Positions 32,493 through 42,072 of a stretch of 64,000 nucleotides of DNA are shown one piece after another. Every line of letters starts with the position of its first letter. Positions within the stretch are counted from its first letter, which is position 1. The stretch spans positions 1 through 64,000 of the forward strand of contig JACZJK010000031.1 of the NCBI GenBank assembly GCA_014860575.1. Direction: 5' to 3'. The notes under the pieces are model-generated. The model ran no database searches, had not been told where the DNA came from, and saw only the letters and a program-made list of their open reading frames with translations. This DNA comes from Bacteroidales bacterium (lineage in GTDB: Bacteria > Bacteroidota > Bacteroidia > Bacteroidales > JAAYJT01). A program made the translations under genes and the position numbers.

Positions 32493-32907
32493 ATTTCGAT
32501 TGCATAAAGTTAATAGTCTCCGAAATTAATTTTTTCAGTTCATTCTGGTCTATGTCAGAAAGCTTTTTGACATAAATACAGGCTTTGCCCATTTTAAATT
32601 TCCCGAGATTTGCTAATAGATGTTCGTGTTTCGGGCTACCAGAATAAACGTAAAGTGAAATGGCTGCTTTGCGTGGCGAAAAGCCAACAAGCGGCCAATC
32701 CCCTTCTTGCCGGCTTCGTTCAGATCTGTAGTGATAGCTTCCAAACCCAATAATAGACGGTCCCCACATCTTTGGTTCGAACCCTGTTGCATCTTGCATC
32801 AACTTCAAAAGCTCAAAACTGTCTTTACGTTTTTGCACTGTATCGGCAAACGCATTGATAAATTCGTGAACGTCTGCCTCGGTTTGTTTTGTTTTTATTT
32901 CTGCCAT
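32479..32907 (-). CDS. DUF1801 protein
   Basis: 142 aa. The family pattern is visible in EPKMWGPSIIGFGSYHYRSERSRQEGDWPLVGFSPRKAAISLYVYSG and KFKMGKACIYVKKLSDIDQNELKKLI. DUF1801 is a small cytoplasmic alpha/beta domain with no known activity. It overlaps DUF4199, so they are a coupled pair. A second, shorter family member lies at 38855-39217. Confidence 0.85.
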   Translation of the reverse strand: MAEIKTKQTEADVHEFINAFADTVQKRKDSFELLKLMQDATGFEPKMWGPSIIGFGSYHYRSERSRQEGDWPLVGFSPRKAAISLYVYSGSPKHEHLLANLGKFKMGKACIYVKKLSDIDQNELKKLISETINFMQSKYGKP

Positions 32908-32928
32908 GATTGTTTAATTTTTAAAAGC

Positions 32929-33073
32929 TCACCCCTTCTCCACAATCCCAATCTCCTCTTCCGTCAACCCATAAAACTGGTAAACCAATTGGTCGAGTTG
33001 GTTTTGTAGATTGGTAGTATTTCAAAATCGCATTATTCAGCGCTTTTCGTGGTTTGAGTGCATTCAGTATCAT
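32929..33073 (-). pseudogene. Collapsed type IIG-like DNA methyltransferase gene
   Basis: From ATG 33073 the minus strand reads MILNALKPRKALNNAILKYY, resembling the start of Bacteroidota class I SAM-dependent DNA methyltransferase/type IIG proteins (LxPRKALNKAFLKV). In another frame, down to a stop at 32929-32931, it reads NLQNQLDQLVYQFYGLTEEE then IGIVEKG. That matches the usual C-terminal tail (LVYxLYGLTEEEIxIVEG) of the same class. The roughly 3-kb interior appears deleted with a frameshift at the junction near 33018. The similarity is recalled from the family and needs a search. Confidence 0.55.
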
Positions 33074-33498
33074 GAAACGGCTTGTTTTCTGAGGGACTAA
33101 ATTAGTTTATTTTCTATAATTCCAGGCGCAATGCTTGGTGATCAGATGTTTTGATTACATCCGGGTCCAAATATAAAAAGAAAGCTGGTGAAGTCTGTGG
33201 ATTTGGCTTTCAAACCCTGTCATGGTGTCGATCTGGAAAATTCCCGGCATAGTTTCTGACAATCAGTATAACGAAGGTTCCAGTAAATGTAAAATTTAAC
33301 ATTTCGTTAACGCTAAACAAGCATTTGGTAAGTAAACACAAGTGCAAATATGGTGTTCATACCTAATGGACATTCATGAATTCACGATTGTAATTTGCCG
33401 GTTTCAAGTCTAATCTTATTCCAACCTGCAATATTCACTGAAATAATAAATTCTATTTTTTTACAATTCAGCGTTTAAAAACCAAAAATCAAATTACT
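33074..33498. other. Intergenic region before the GLUG/T9SS gene
   Basis: About 425 nt, AT-rich, with no gene seen. A -7-like string TAATTTGC near 33391 could start a leader of about 100 nt for the downstream secreted protein gene. Confidence 0.35.
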
Positions 33499-36400
33499 AT
33501 GAAAATTTTTACAAACAGGTACATTGTTGCGGTACTCGCTATTGCCCTTAGCTTACCCATGACAATGTACGCACAGTTTGGTGGCGGAACCGGAACCATA
33601 GGTGATCCCTACCTTGTTGCTACGCCCACACATTTGAATAATGTGCGAACCCAGTTAGGTTCGTACTTTATTCAAACTGCCAACATTGACCTGAATGTTT
33701 CCCCTTATAACACCGGTGACGGTTGGGAACCTATAGGTAAAAGTTCTGCAAAGTTCACCGGAAATTATAACGGACAAGGTTATACTATTTCAAATGTATT
33801 CATTAACCGGAGTTTAAGTGATGATATCGGGTTATTTGGTTACATCAGCGCAACGGCTGTAATCAGCCGCTCTGGAGTTGTTGATGTGAACGTAACTGGC
33901 CGATACTACGTTGGTGCTTTGGTAGGAAATAACGAAGGTACTGTTAACCTGTGTTACTCAACTGGGATTGTTGAAGCGTTTCAGAGTGCTGGTGGACTTG
34001 TGGGCTACAACAATGGAAATGGTAGTAATACCGGGGCTATCTCCAATAGTTATTCGCAGATTTATGCACGGGCTTCATCTTCGAGAGCAGGAGGCCTGGC
34101 AGCATGGAATTATTATGGGACCATCACAAATTGTTATGCCGCGGGAGGCGTTTCTGCTCCCAGTAATTCAGGTGGGTTACTTGGATCAGTATCTGTTGGA
34201 ACTGTTACCAATAGTTATTGGAATTCCGAGACTTCAGCTCAGGTTTCCAGTGCCGCTGGCAGTGGACTAACAATGGCTCAAATGCAGCAGGCATCTTCAT
34301 TTACAGGCTGGGATTTCGGAAGTATTTGGGCAATTAATTCCGGCTCTTCCTATCCTTACCTTCAGAGCAGCCAGCAAACGCCGGCACCAGGCCCGAACCC
34401 TTTTGAGGTCAGCAGTATTCAGGATCTTGACAATATCAGGAACTTCATGCATGGCCACTATATCCTGACAAAGAATCTCGACTTTAACGAAGATAGCAGC
34501 TATGATCCGATTGGCGGCTGGGAAGCTTTCAAAACTTCTGTAACCACAGGGGAGGGCTTTACTCCCATAGGTGTTACGGGAAACCGGTTTAACGGATTGC
34601 TTGATGGAAATGGTTATTCGATCCGTAACTTGTATATTAACAGGCCAACTGCCGATGAAGTAGGATTGATAGGTTATAGCAACGGTGCGGGTGAAGTAAG
34701 GAACCTGGGTGTGATAGACGTAAATATTAGCGGCGAGTATTATGTAGGCGCCATTGTTGGATATAGTCATGGTACCGTCTCAACTAGCTATTCAACAGGT
34801 ATTGTTGAAGCGTTTCAAACTGCCGGCGGGCTTGTAGGTATTAATAACGGGCTTGCTGCTACCGATCCCGGCCTTATCAAGAACAGCTACTCTCAGGCCT
34901 ATGCTCAAGCAAGTTCATCAAGAGCCGGTGGACTTTCAGGCTGGAATTATTATGGCGAAATAATTAATAGCTATGCTACCGGTGGTGTTTCATCTCCCAG
35001 TAACACCGGAGGACTGGTCGGAACTTCATCTTCAGGTTCTACCACCAATAGTTATTGGAATTCTGAAACCTCTGCCCAGGTAGGCAGTAACGGTGGGGAT
35101 GGTTTAACAATGGCTCAGATGAAGCAAGCCTCATCCTTTTCAGGCTGGGATTTCGCTAATATATGGGCAATAAATCCTGGTTCATCCTATCCATACCTGC
35201 AGGAAAATACGCAGGTACCGCCTCCAGCCCCTATTCCTTTTGAAGTAAGCAGTATTCAGGACCTTGACAATATTCGCAACCTCATGCATGGCCATTATAT
35301 ACTCACTAAAGATCTCGATTTCAATGATGATGGCAGTTATGATCCGGTTGGTGGTTGGGAAGCCTTCAAAACATCTGTAACTACTGGTTTAGGCTTCGCT
35401 CCCATAGGCGTAACAGGAAACCGTTTCAATGGCTTGCTTGATGGCGATGGTTATTCAATTAGTAACTTGTATATTAACAGGCCAACCGCTGATGATATTG
35501 CATTGATCGGTTATAGCAACGGCGCTGGTGAGGTAAGGAACCTGGGTGTGACAGACGTGAATATTACAGGCAGGTACTATGTAGGTGCCATCAAGGGCTA
35601 CAGTCATGGAACCATTGCAACAAGTTATTCAACCGGCGAGGTGATGGCAGTTCAAACTGCCGGTGGTTTGGTCGGGATCAACAATGGGCTTGGTGCTACC
35701 GACCCCGGATTGATTATCAATTGCTATTCGCTGGCTAATGCCCATGCGAGTTCAACCCGTGCCGGGGGCTTATCAGCATGGAATTATTATGGAGAAATTA
35801 TCAACAGCTATGCAGCCGGTGCTGTTTCATCCCCAAGCGAAGCAGGAGGATTGGTCGGTACAACTTCAGCAGGTACCTCATTAAATAGCTATTGGAACCT
35901 TGAAACTGCTGCAGTAAATTCCAGCACTGAGGGTGCGTCACTCACGATCTGGGAAATGAAACTTGAATTAGCATTCTCCGGGTGGGATTTTGATAATATC
36001 TGGTCAATTGTTGAAAAGGCATCTTATCCCTATCTTATAAATAATACACAATCACCTTTACCTGGTCCACTGCCAGTTGAGATACACACTATTCAGGACT
36101 TGGATAATATCAGAAATAACCTGAAAGCTCATTACATCCTAATGAATGATTTGGATTTTGACGATGACAACAGCTACGAACAATTAGGTAACTGGGAAGA
36201 TTTTAAAACCGATATGACCACTGGAACCGGATTCCTACCAATTGGCAGCACTGCCAGTCCATTTCATGGATTTTTTGACGGTAATGGGTTCGTGATCGAA
36301 AACCTGTTTATAAACAGGCCTGCAACAAGCAACATTGGCTTGTTTGGGCTTACCTCTCCCGCCGGCAGGATATCACGAACAAGCATTCTTGATGCTGATA

Positions 36401-37437
36401 TTACCGGTGGCAGGTATGTGGGGGCTGTGGCTGGTTATAACAATGGAACTATCCTCACAAGTTATTCTACAGGCTCAGTTACAAACACCGTTTCAGGAGA
36501 TGCAGGCGGGATTGCAGGTATCAACGATGGGTTAGGTACATCTATCGGTTTAATAACAGATTGTTACAGCAGGGCCAGCATTACAGGTTTGGCAAGGGTA
36601 GGTGGCTTAGTGGGATGGAATTATTATGCTGATATTATAAACTCATATTCAACGGGAGCAGTATCAGGTACTTCGTCGGTTGGCGGTCTTACAGGCTCCT
36701 CTTCTTCAGCCACAACTTCAAACAGCTACTGGGACACACAAACATCCGGCAGGCTTACAAGTGATGGGGGGCTTGGCAGAACCACTGCAGAAATGACCTC
36801 ACCGTATGACGCCAACACTTTTAATACCTGGAACTTCATTCATTTATGGGCTGAGGATGCTGCTTACAGCGATAACGATGGCTATCCATTCTTTGGCTTC
36901 CCGTTCGAATACAACTCACCAAATCTCGTGATCGAAGATGGAAACTCTGCATGCTTCGACTCAGAAGATAAGGTTGTTCTTGCCGGAGGCGGAACCAATT
37001 TCCTTCTTGAAAGCGGAGCCAGCCTTGAGCTTGCGGCAGTAAATAGTATAATCCTAAAAGATGGTTTCAGGGCTCATGCAGGTTCGTACGGGCATTTCTT
37101 TATTGACCCGAATGGCGACTTCTGCAACCCTCCAAACCTACTTTCAATTGAGGATGAGTCATTTATCGAGCCCATTCATGAAGTTGCTGAAGGTAAATCA
37201 ACCAATCTTTACCCAAATCCAACATCAGGCAATTTCACCCTGAATCTGATCGGCTTTGATAATGAGGTTCCCACCATAGTTGAGATTTTCGGAACCATGG
37301 GCGAAAGAGTTTTCACCGACAATTTGAGCGGCAAAACCAATCTTCATTTCAATCTTGAAGACAGGCCCAATGGAATGTACATCGTTCGTGTTCTCAATGG
37401 CGATGATGTTAGCGTTCAGAAAATCATCAAACGATAA
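33499..37437 (+). CDS. Secreted GLUG-repeat protein with T9SS sorting domain
   Basis: 1312 aa. A signal peptide (VAVLAIALSLPMTMYAQ) is followed by four large tandem units of about 270-290 residues. Each opens with VSSIQDLDNIRN...HYILTKDLDFN or an equivalent and contains several GLUG motifs (GGLVGINNG, AGGLSGWNYYG, GGLVGTSSSG) predicted to form a beta-helix. Units 2 and 3 are nearly identical, showing recent duplication. Around 1180-1250 lies a coathanger-type segment (LASGASLELAAVNSIILKDGF-like) before the C-terminal type A sorting domain (LYPNPTSGNFTLNL ... VQKIIKR), which directs secretion across the outer membrane by T9SS and surface attachment. A role in adhesion or matrix is inferred. 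A strong terminator follows. Confidence 0.92.
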   Translation: MKIFTNRYIVAVLAIALSLPMTMYAQFGGGTGTIGDPYLVATPTHLNNVRTQLGSYFIQTANIDLNVSPYNTGDGWEPIGKSSAKFTGNYNGQGYTISNVFINRSLSDDIGLFGYISATAVISRSGVVDVNVTGRYYVGALVGNNEGTVNLCYSTGIVEAFQSAGGLVGYNNGNGSNTGAISNSYSQIYARASSSRAGGLAAWNYYGTITNCYAAGGVSAPSNSGGLLGSVSVGTVTNSYWNSETSAQVSSAAGSGLTMAQMQQASSFTGWDFGSIWAINSGSSYPYLQSSQQTPAPGPNPFEVSSIQDLDNIRNFMHGHYILTKNLDFNEDSSYDPIGGWEAFKTSVTTGEGFTPIGVTGNRFNGLLDGNGYSIRNLYINRPTADEVGLIGYSNGAGEVRNLGVIDVNISGEYYVGAIVGYSHGTVSTSYSTGIVEAFQTAGGLVGINNGLAATDPGLIKNSYSQAYAQASSSRAGGLSGWNYYGEIINSYATGGVSSPSNTGGLVGTSSSGSTTNSYWNSETSAQVGSNGGDGLTMAQMKQASSFSGWDFANIWAINPGSSYPYLQENTQVPPPAPIPFEVSSIQDLDNIRNLMHGHYILTKDLDFNDDGSYDPVGGWEAFKTSVTTGLGFAPIGVTGNRFNGLLDGDGYSISNLYINRPTADDIALIGYSNGAGEVRNLGVTDVNITGRYYVGAIKGYSHGTIATSYSTGEVMAVQTAGGLVGINNGLGATDPGLIINCYSLANAHASSTRAGGLSAWNYYGEIINSYAAGAVSSPSEAGGLVGTTSAGTSLNSYWNLETAAVNSSTEGASLTIWEMKLELAFSGWDFDNIWSIVEKASYPYLINNTQSPLPGPLPVEIHTIQDLDNIRNNLKAHYILMNDLDFDDDNSYEQLGNWEDFKTDMTTGTGFLPIGSTASPFHGFFDGNGFVIENLFINRPATSNIGLFGLTSPAGRISRTSILDADITGGRYVGAVAGYNNGTILTSYSTGSVTNTVSGDAGGIAGINDGLGTSIGLITDCYSRASITGLARVGGLVGWNYYADIINSYSTGAVSGTSSVGGLTGSSSSATTSNSYWDTQTSGRLTSDGGLGRTTAEMTSPYDANTFNTWNFIHLWAEDAAYSDNDGYPFFGFPFEYNSPNLVIEDGNSACFDSEDKVVLAGGGTNFLLESGASLELAAVNSIILKDGFRAHAGSYGHFFIDPNGDFCNPPNLLSIEDESFIEPIHEVAEGKSTNLYPNPTSGNFTLNLIGFDNEVPTIVEIFGTMGERVFTDNLSGKTNLHFNLEDRPNGMYIVRVLNGDDVSVQKIIKR

Positions 37438-37459
37438 ATTATAAGCTGTAAATTATATA

Positions 37460-37493
37460 AAGCCTGGCAGGTTGCGACCCGCCAGGCTTTTTT
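37460..37493 (+). terminator. Intrinsic terminator of the GLUG/T9SS gene
   Basis: AGCCTGGCAGGT-tgcg-ACCCGCCAGGCT forms a 12-bp stem with one mismatch, followed by six T. It is 23 nt after the stop codon and lies between convergent genes. Confidence 0.88.
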
Positions 37494-37517
37494 GTTGTGT
37501 TCAAAATTTCGTGAAAA

Positions 37518-38609
37518 TCACGCAGTTGTTTCTGAGCGATTAATGGCTGCGCGAAAATCAGTCATCAGCTCGTGGAAAATCTCTTTTACTGTTGATATTT
37601 TATTTGCCAGGTAAGCATTGCTGCCGGCAAAAGCATAACCGCTTTTCATGTTGCCTTTATAAGCGTTGAAAAGGGCAGCCATGATGCAGTACGGAGTAGT
37701 TGACACATCGCAGGTTCTGATGCAATGGTAGGGGCATTTAACTGGTTTTTTTTCTCCCTGGTTTACCTTGGCAATAAAATCGTTGTGAATAGCCCGGCCT
37801 GGCATGCCAACAGGGCTTTTTATGATTTCCATGTCACTTTCAACGGCATCAATATAAGTTTGTTTAAAATTTGGTGAAGCGTCGCACTCCACGGTAGTTA
37901 CAAACCTGGTTCCCAGTTGAACGCCCTTGGCGCCTTTTTGCATGATGTTGTAAATATCCTGACCGGTATAAATGCCACCGGCGGCTATTACAGGTATTTC
38001 TTTCTGATATTTCTCTTCAAAAAACCTTACTTCTTTTACAACTTCCGGCACCAGTTCCTCGAGGGTGAAATGCGAATTATCAATGTTTTCTTTCTTGAAA
38101 CCCAAATGACCGCCTGCTTTTGGGCCTTCAACCACAAATGCATCGGGCAGATAATTGAAGGCCGTTTTCCATTTCTCGCAGATGAGTTTGGCCGCCCTGC
38201 CTGATGAAACAATAGGCACTAATTTGGTAAGACTGTCGGATTTGAGAAATTCGGGCAATTGAAGAGGCAATCCGGCGCCTGAGAAAATGATATCGGCTTT
38301 CTCAGCTATGGCGGTGCGAACCAGTTCGGCGAAATTTGACATGGCCACCATGATGTTCACACCAATGACCCCTTGTGTTTTTTCTTTTGCCTTTCTGATC
38401 TCTTGCTTTAAACCTTCGATGTTGGCTTCCACAAAATCAAGTGCGGGATTCCGGTGCACAAGTCCAAGGCCTGCGGCAGAAATAACTCCCACTCCCCCTT
38501 CGTTTGCAACGGCTACAGCCAGGCCCGACATTGAAACACCAACACCCATACCGCCCTGGATAATTGGGATGGGGATGCTTAATCCACCTATTTTGAGTTC
38601 ACGCATCAT
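37518..38609 (-). CDS. Nitronate monooxygenase-like flavin oxidoreductase
   Basis: 363 aa (start 38609; ATG 38606 is adjacent). The NMO/2-nitropropane dioxygenase barrel shows IPIIQGGMGVGVSMSGLAVAVANEGGVGVISAAG at the start, GVIGVNIMVAMSNF, VVEGPKAGGHLGF and IPVIAAGGIYTGQDIYNIMQKGAKGVQLGTRFV for FMN binding. A Cys-rich C-terminal segment (CPYHCIRTCDVSTTPYC) is unusual for simple NMOs and resembles a group of anaerobe enzymes of unclear substrate. Cytoplasmic. A -7 box TACCTTTG lies 30 nt upstream. Confidence 0.85.
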   Translation of the reverse strand: MMRELKIGGLSIPIPIIQGGMGVGVSMSGLAVAVANEGGVGVISAAGLGLVHRNPALDFVEANIEGLKQEIRKAKEKTQGVIGVNIMVAMSNFAELVRTAIAEKADIIFSGAGLPLQLPEFLKSDSLTKLVPIVSSGRAAKLICEKWKTAFNYLPDAFVVEGPKAGGHLGFKKENIDNSHFTLEELVPEVVKEVRFFEEKYQKEIPVIAAGGIYTGQDIYNIMQKGAKGVQLGTRFVTTVECDASPNFKQTYIDAVESDMEIIKSPVGMPGRAIHNDFIAKVNQGEKKPVKCPYHCIRTCDVSTTPYCIMAALFNAYKGNMKSGYAFAGSNAYLANKISTVKEIFHELMTDFRAAINRSETTA

Positions 38610-38638
38610 TCTAATTGTATGGTTGATTTATAATCCGG

Positions 38639-38646
38639 CAAAGGTA
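38639..38646 (-). promoter_or_regulatory. -7 box of the nitronate monooxygenase-like gene
   Basis: On the minus strand TACCTTTG, predicting a transcript start near 38635 and a leader of about 27 nt. Confidence 0.5.
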
Positions 38647-38854
38647 ATTAAACTTATTGGTTATCAGTATTTTTTACAAATCACTAAAGCCACGGTTGAC
38701 AGCAGGATTCTATAAATTTCAGCTACATTTTGGAATGCTGACTGCCTTTTTGCCCGCTATAAAAAAGCAAACTCAGAAGGAAACTGAATTTTGAATATGA
38801 AATTTTGAATCTTGAATCTTTATGATGAAATCCGAAATCGAAAATCTCCTCTGT

Positions 38855-39217
38855 TTATCCTGACCGTTTTTTTGACTTTGTCTTGTTTTCCTCCACCCTG
38901 AAAGCAACAATTTGCCGGATTAAATCAAAAGGAATGGGCTTATCAAAAGGAAACTGCACCGAGCCTTTGCCTTGCTTATATGTTGAAAGCTCCTTTTTAA
39001 ATTCAGCATGTCCCGAAGGTGTTGCATAAAACCCGATATGGTTTCTAAAAGCTGCAAAATAAACAAGCGGTCTCCCATTGATTTTGTACGATGGCATTTG
39101 ATATGCCAGGCTCTCAATGGCTTCAGGAGCGCATTCTATGATAATGGTTCGAATCTGATTTAAAAGCATCTGCACTTCTTCCGGGAAGGTCATGATGTAT
39201 TCGGCAACCGTTTCCAT
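38855..39217 (-). CDS. DUF1801 (YdhG-like) protein
   Basis: 120 aa. Typical layout: TVAEYIMTFPEEVQMLLNQIRTIIIECAPEAIESLAYQMPSYKINGRPLVYFAAFRNHIGFYATPSG and KGSVQFPFDKPIPFDLIRQIVAFRVEEN. This is the short DUF1801 form with the YxMPxY core seen in YdhG-like proteins; activity unknown. It lies 28 nt downstream of the PIG-L lipoprotein gene, in the same direction. The upstream spacer of 38610-38854 belongs to the next gene; no further gene was seen there. Confidence 0.88.
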   Translation of the reverse strand: METVAEYIMTFPEEVQMLLNQIRTIIIECAPEAIESLAYQMPSYKINGRPLVYFAAFRNHIGFYATPSGHAEFKKELSTYKQGKGSVQFPFDKPIPFDLIRQIVAFRVEENKTKSKKRSG

Positions 39218-39245
39218 AAACTAATTTTTTAACACATGATGGATT

Positions 39246-40082
39246 TTATCTTTTTAGCAATGTATAATACTCTTTGCTGAAGGCATTTATATGGCTTTGT
39301 TTATTTTCCTCATCGTACACGAGGGAAAATTTTCTTAAAATCTTTATCTGTGACTGATAACAAAGTCCCGCCTCATTTTTAGCTTCCCAGTAAGGCCTGA
39401 TATCCAGGGCAAAATCAGGATCCGGGAGCCCATCGCTTCCGGTCAGTTTCTTAGCCCATTCATATCCCGGAGATTTTGCAACGAAGAAGCTTTCAAGCTT
39501 ATCAGAAAGAGTAAGTTGCAGTAAATGCTTTGGCCGGAATTCCGGATTGTCCTTATTCTCAAGAAATAAATCTTCGGTCAGTTGTGCTGATATCCTGTGC
39601 TCGGGATGTCCGTAACCGCCAATTTCTGTATCGTAAGTCACGAGTACATCCGGTTTGAAGTCATTGATTTTGTTTTGGATAATGCGCTTTATGCTATCTT
39701 CCTGATCGTACCAGAATAGAATTTTATCTTCCATAATGTCATCCCAGGTATTGTTTACCAGGCCTGCAACATCCACTTTTTCAATCCCTAACCGGGCTGC
39801 TGAACAATTCAATTCCTGCCCACGGGCTTCGTTGTGCCCGCAGAGGGTTAGCAAATGGATTGATGCACCCTGTTCTTTAAGAAACATGATTAACCCTCCC
39901 ACTACAATTTCATCGTCGGCATGGGGGAAAATCAATAATACTCTCGAGGTGTCTGTTAAGTCCATTTCCAGGGTTGGAACACTATGGTCCTGGTATGACT
40001 CAATTTGCTGGTAATCTATTTTTTCCTGATTGCTGCAACCCAACAGGGCTGCCATGAAAAGCACAATGATAAATGGTTTCAT
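39246..40082 (-). CDS. PIG-L/LmbE family deacetylase, lipoprotein
   Basis: 278 aa with a lipoprotein signal (FIIVLFMAALLGCSNQ; lipid on Cys16). The deacetylase domain (about 47-190) holds the metal site PHADDE, and the second ligand motif in GGYGHPEH. These zinc enzymes deacetylate GlcNAc-containing substrates such as mycothiol precursors or glycans. Here the lipoprotein anchor places it in the periplasm or on the surface, so a glycan substrate is more likely. It probably shares a transcript with the DUF1801 gene. Confidence 0.88.
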   Translation of the reverse strand: MKPFIIVLFMAALLGCSNQEKIDYQQIESYQDHSVPTLEMDLTDTSRVLLIFPHADDEIVVGGLIMFLKEQGASIHLLTLCGHNEARGQELNCSAARLGIEKVDVAGLVNNTWDDIMEDKILFWYDQEDSIKRIIQNKINDFKPDVLVTYDTEIGGYGHPEHRISAQLTEDLFLENKDNPEFRPKHLLQLTLSDKLESFFVAKSPGYEWAKKLTGSDGLPDPDFALDIRPYWEAKNEAGLCYQSQIKILRKFSLVYDEENKQSHINAFSKEYYTLLKR

Positions 40083-40234
40083 AAGGTTGGTTTAAGGTTT
40101 TTGAAAGGTGAGAAGCCTTAGCCCTTTAATAACCTAAACTGAAAGCAATTATTATATTTTGGGATTAACTGACTGTATAACAGCTATCCGGATGCTGGCG
40201 CGGTTCGGCAATCCCATGAATCATTTTTATGTTT

Positions 40235-40284
40235 CAAAAAAATCAGGGTCTAAATCCCTGCCTCAGGCAGAGATTAAAACCCTG
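40235..40284 (-). terminator. Intrinsic terminator of the blaI-blaR1 operon
   Basis: Reading minus, an imperfect 20-bp stem from CAGGGTTTTAATCTCTGCCT to AGGCAGGGATTTAGACCCTG is followed by ATTTTTTTG. It lies 58 nt after the blaR1 stop codon. Confidence 0.8.
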
Positions 40285-40341
40285 TGAAAAAGCCGGCGGA
40301 TCAATGTACCGGGATTAAGAAATTTTCAGATTTGATCCAGG

Positions 40342-42072
40342 TCAGTTTAAATCTTCTTCATGCTCTTCAATGGCTTCGTCGAGTTCAACGTTCAATTCTT
40401 TCAATGATTTGCTGAGTTCTTCTATGATCTTTTCAATTTCAATCGGATGCAGACTTTCGTTCAGTATTGGTCCCAGGTCCTGAAGTAGCTTTCCAGCTTC
40501 TTCCATTGATATGGACGCTTCTTTTAATGCTTTGGAGATTTCACTGTTTATTTCCGTCCAGTCAATATTTTCCATTTCCTGCATTGCTTTCCTCATCTCT
40601 TCTCTCGCTTGTTGCATTTCCTCTTTATCCATCTGCTCCATGGCCTTGCGAATTTCTTCGCGGGCGGTTTCCATCTCCCTTCTAAATTCTTCGGATTGAA
40701 TCTTTTCTACCTCCTGCCTCGCAATTTCCATTGCCTCGGCAACCTCAGCTCTCATTTTCCGCATTTCTTCCTGGAATTCTTCCGAATTGAAATGTTCCAT
40801 CACTTCGAGCTTCGCCACTGAGACGGCTAGCCGTGCTTCCTCAATTACCCTCTGAATATCCCTCCTGTCCTCTTCACTCAGATCCTTCCACAACACTGTA
40901 GTTCCATCCTGTAAGCAAATGTTTTCAGGTTCTTTCCTGATAACGGTGTCGGGAACCGGTTCTGTAAAAGGATTGGCGTTGGAGGCTAAAGAGATATTAT
41001 TTTCTGTAATTAGATCGGAATTTGTTGGGGTCACAGTGATAAAGGCTGGATTGATCCAGGCCAGCGATACAACTGCTGAAATAACAAGCAGCAGTGCCGC
41101 GATTTTTTGTCCGGAATTGATTTTTCGTGTTTTCATGTTCATTATGTTTTTAATACGTGTGAATAATTGGTGCTTACCTGAAACAGCCGCCATAGCAGGC
41201 TGCAAAATAGCACTGAGTTTTTCGGTTTCCATCGAAAGCAGGGCTTCAGCATATACCCTTGGTTTGCCGGTGGTTTTCACAACCCACTCATCAACGCAGT
41301 TCTCTCTTTCATTACGCAATTGATTAGAAACCCACCATACTGCCGGATGAAAAAACAATAGTGTTTCAAGGATATTCTGCAACATGTTAACATAGTGGTC
41401 AAGGCGTTTGATATGTTTGAATTCATGCAAAAGAATGGCCTCAATCTGAGCCGGTGTTAAGCCTGAAAAGAAAGACAGAGGTAACAATATCACCGGTTTG
41501 ATGAACCCTGCCACACAGGGAACGCTGATGCGCGAAGAGATAAATAGTTGTACATTTAGCCTAAGCCCTGATTTGTAGATCAAGTCTGAAACTCTATCAA
41601 CCCATTTTTCGGGCAAAGGATAAGAATAACGGTTTTTGTAAACGAAAAGCCTGATATAACCAGCCAAACCGCTCAATGAAAACAGGATTATGCCTGCGAG
41701 ATAGATTAGGAAGATCATTGGTGTGAAAGCATCAAACTTTTCAAGGAATACCGGGTAATTTTTCGGAACCGCAAAAAATGAAGTGCTGCCCTGGTGAGTT
41801 AACCAGACCACATCCTCAAAGCCAAGCGAAACAAGCTGCTGCGCTCTTGAAAAAACCACCCACTGACTGAATAATGTGTAACCAAAAGTTAGCGGCATTG
41901 CCAGCAGCGCAATCAGGACAAGGTTATGCCGGGTTACTGGAGATGAATGCCTGAGAAACCTCAGTAGCAACATCATTAATGCAGCAATCAAAGCAAACTG
42001 CCACAGGGAGTGTAACAAGGCCCATCCAAGTGCATTTACAGCAGGGTGGTACAGATGTTCTGTGATGTTCAT
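40342..42072 (-). CDS. BlaR1/MecR1-type M56 membrane metallopeptidase
   Basis: 576 aa. N-terminal TM helices (ALIAALMMLLLRFL, VLIALLAMPLTFGYTLF, FLIYLAGIILFSLSGLAGYIRLF) surround a cytosolic gluzincin domain with LLHEFKHIKRLDHYVNM (HEXXH). A further TM helix is at about 305-325. The C-terminus (about 390-576) is not a penicillin-binding sensor but a long charged coiled coil with repeated EEMRKAM/REEIRKAMEQM units. Signal sensing on the outer side thus differs from true BlaR1. On activation the protease would cleave the co-encoded BlaI repressor. The start overlaps blaI by 4 nt (ATGA). Confidence 0.88.
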   Translation of the reverse strand: MNITEHLYHPAVNALGWALLHSLWQFALIAALMMLLLRFLRHSSPVTRHNLVLIALLAMPLTFGYTLFSQWVVFSRAQQLVSLGFEDVVWLTHQGSTSFFAVPKNYPVFLEKFDAFTPMIFLIYLAGIILFSLSGLAGYIRLFVYKNRYSYPLPEKWVDRVSDLIYKSGLRLNVQLFISSRISVPCVAGFIKPVILLPLSFFSGLTPAQIEAILLHEFKHIKRLDHYVNMLQNILETLLFFHPAVWWVSNQLRNERENCVDEWVVKTTGKPRVYAEALLSMETEKLSAILQPAMAAVSGKHQLFTRIKNIMNMKTRKINSGQKIAALLLVISAVVSLAWINPAFITVTPTNSDLITENNISLASNANPFTEPVPDTVIRKEPENICLQDGTTVLWKDLSEEDRRDIQRVIEEARLAVSVAKLEVMEHFNSEEFQEEMRKMRAEVAEAMEIARQEVEKIQSEEFRREMETAREEIRKAMEQMDKEEMQQAREEMRKAMQEMENIDWTEINSEISKALKEASISMEEAGKLLQDLGPILNESLHPIEIEKIIEELSKSLKELNVELDEAIEEHEEDLN

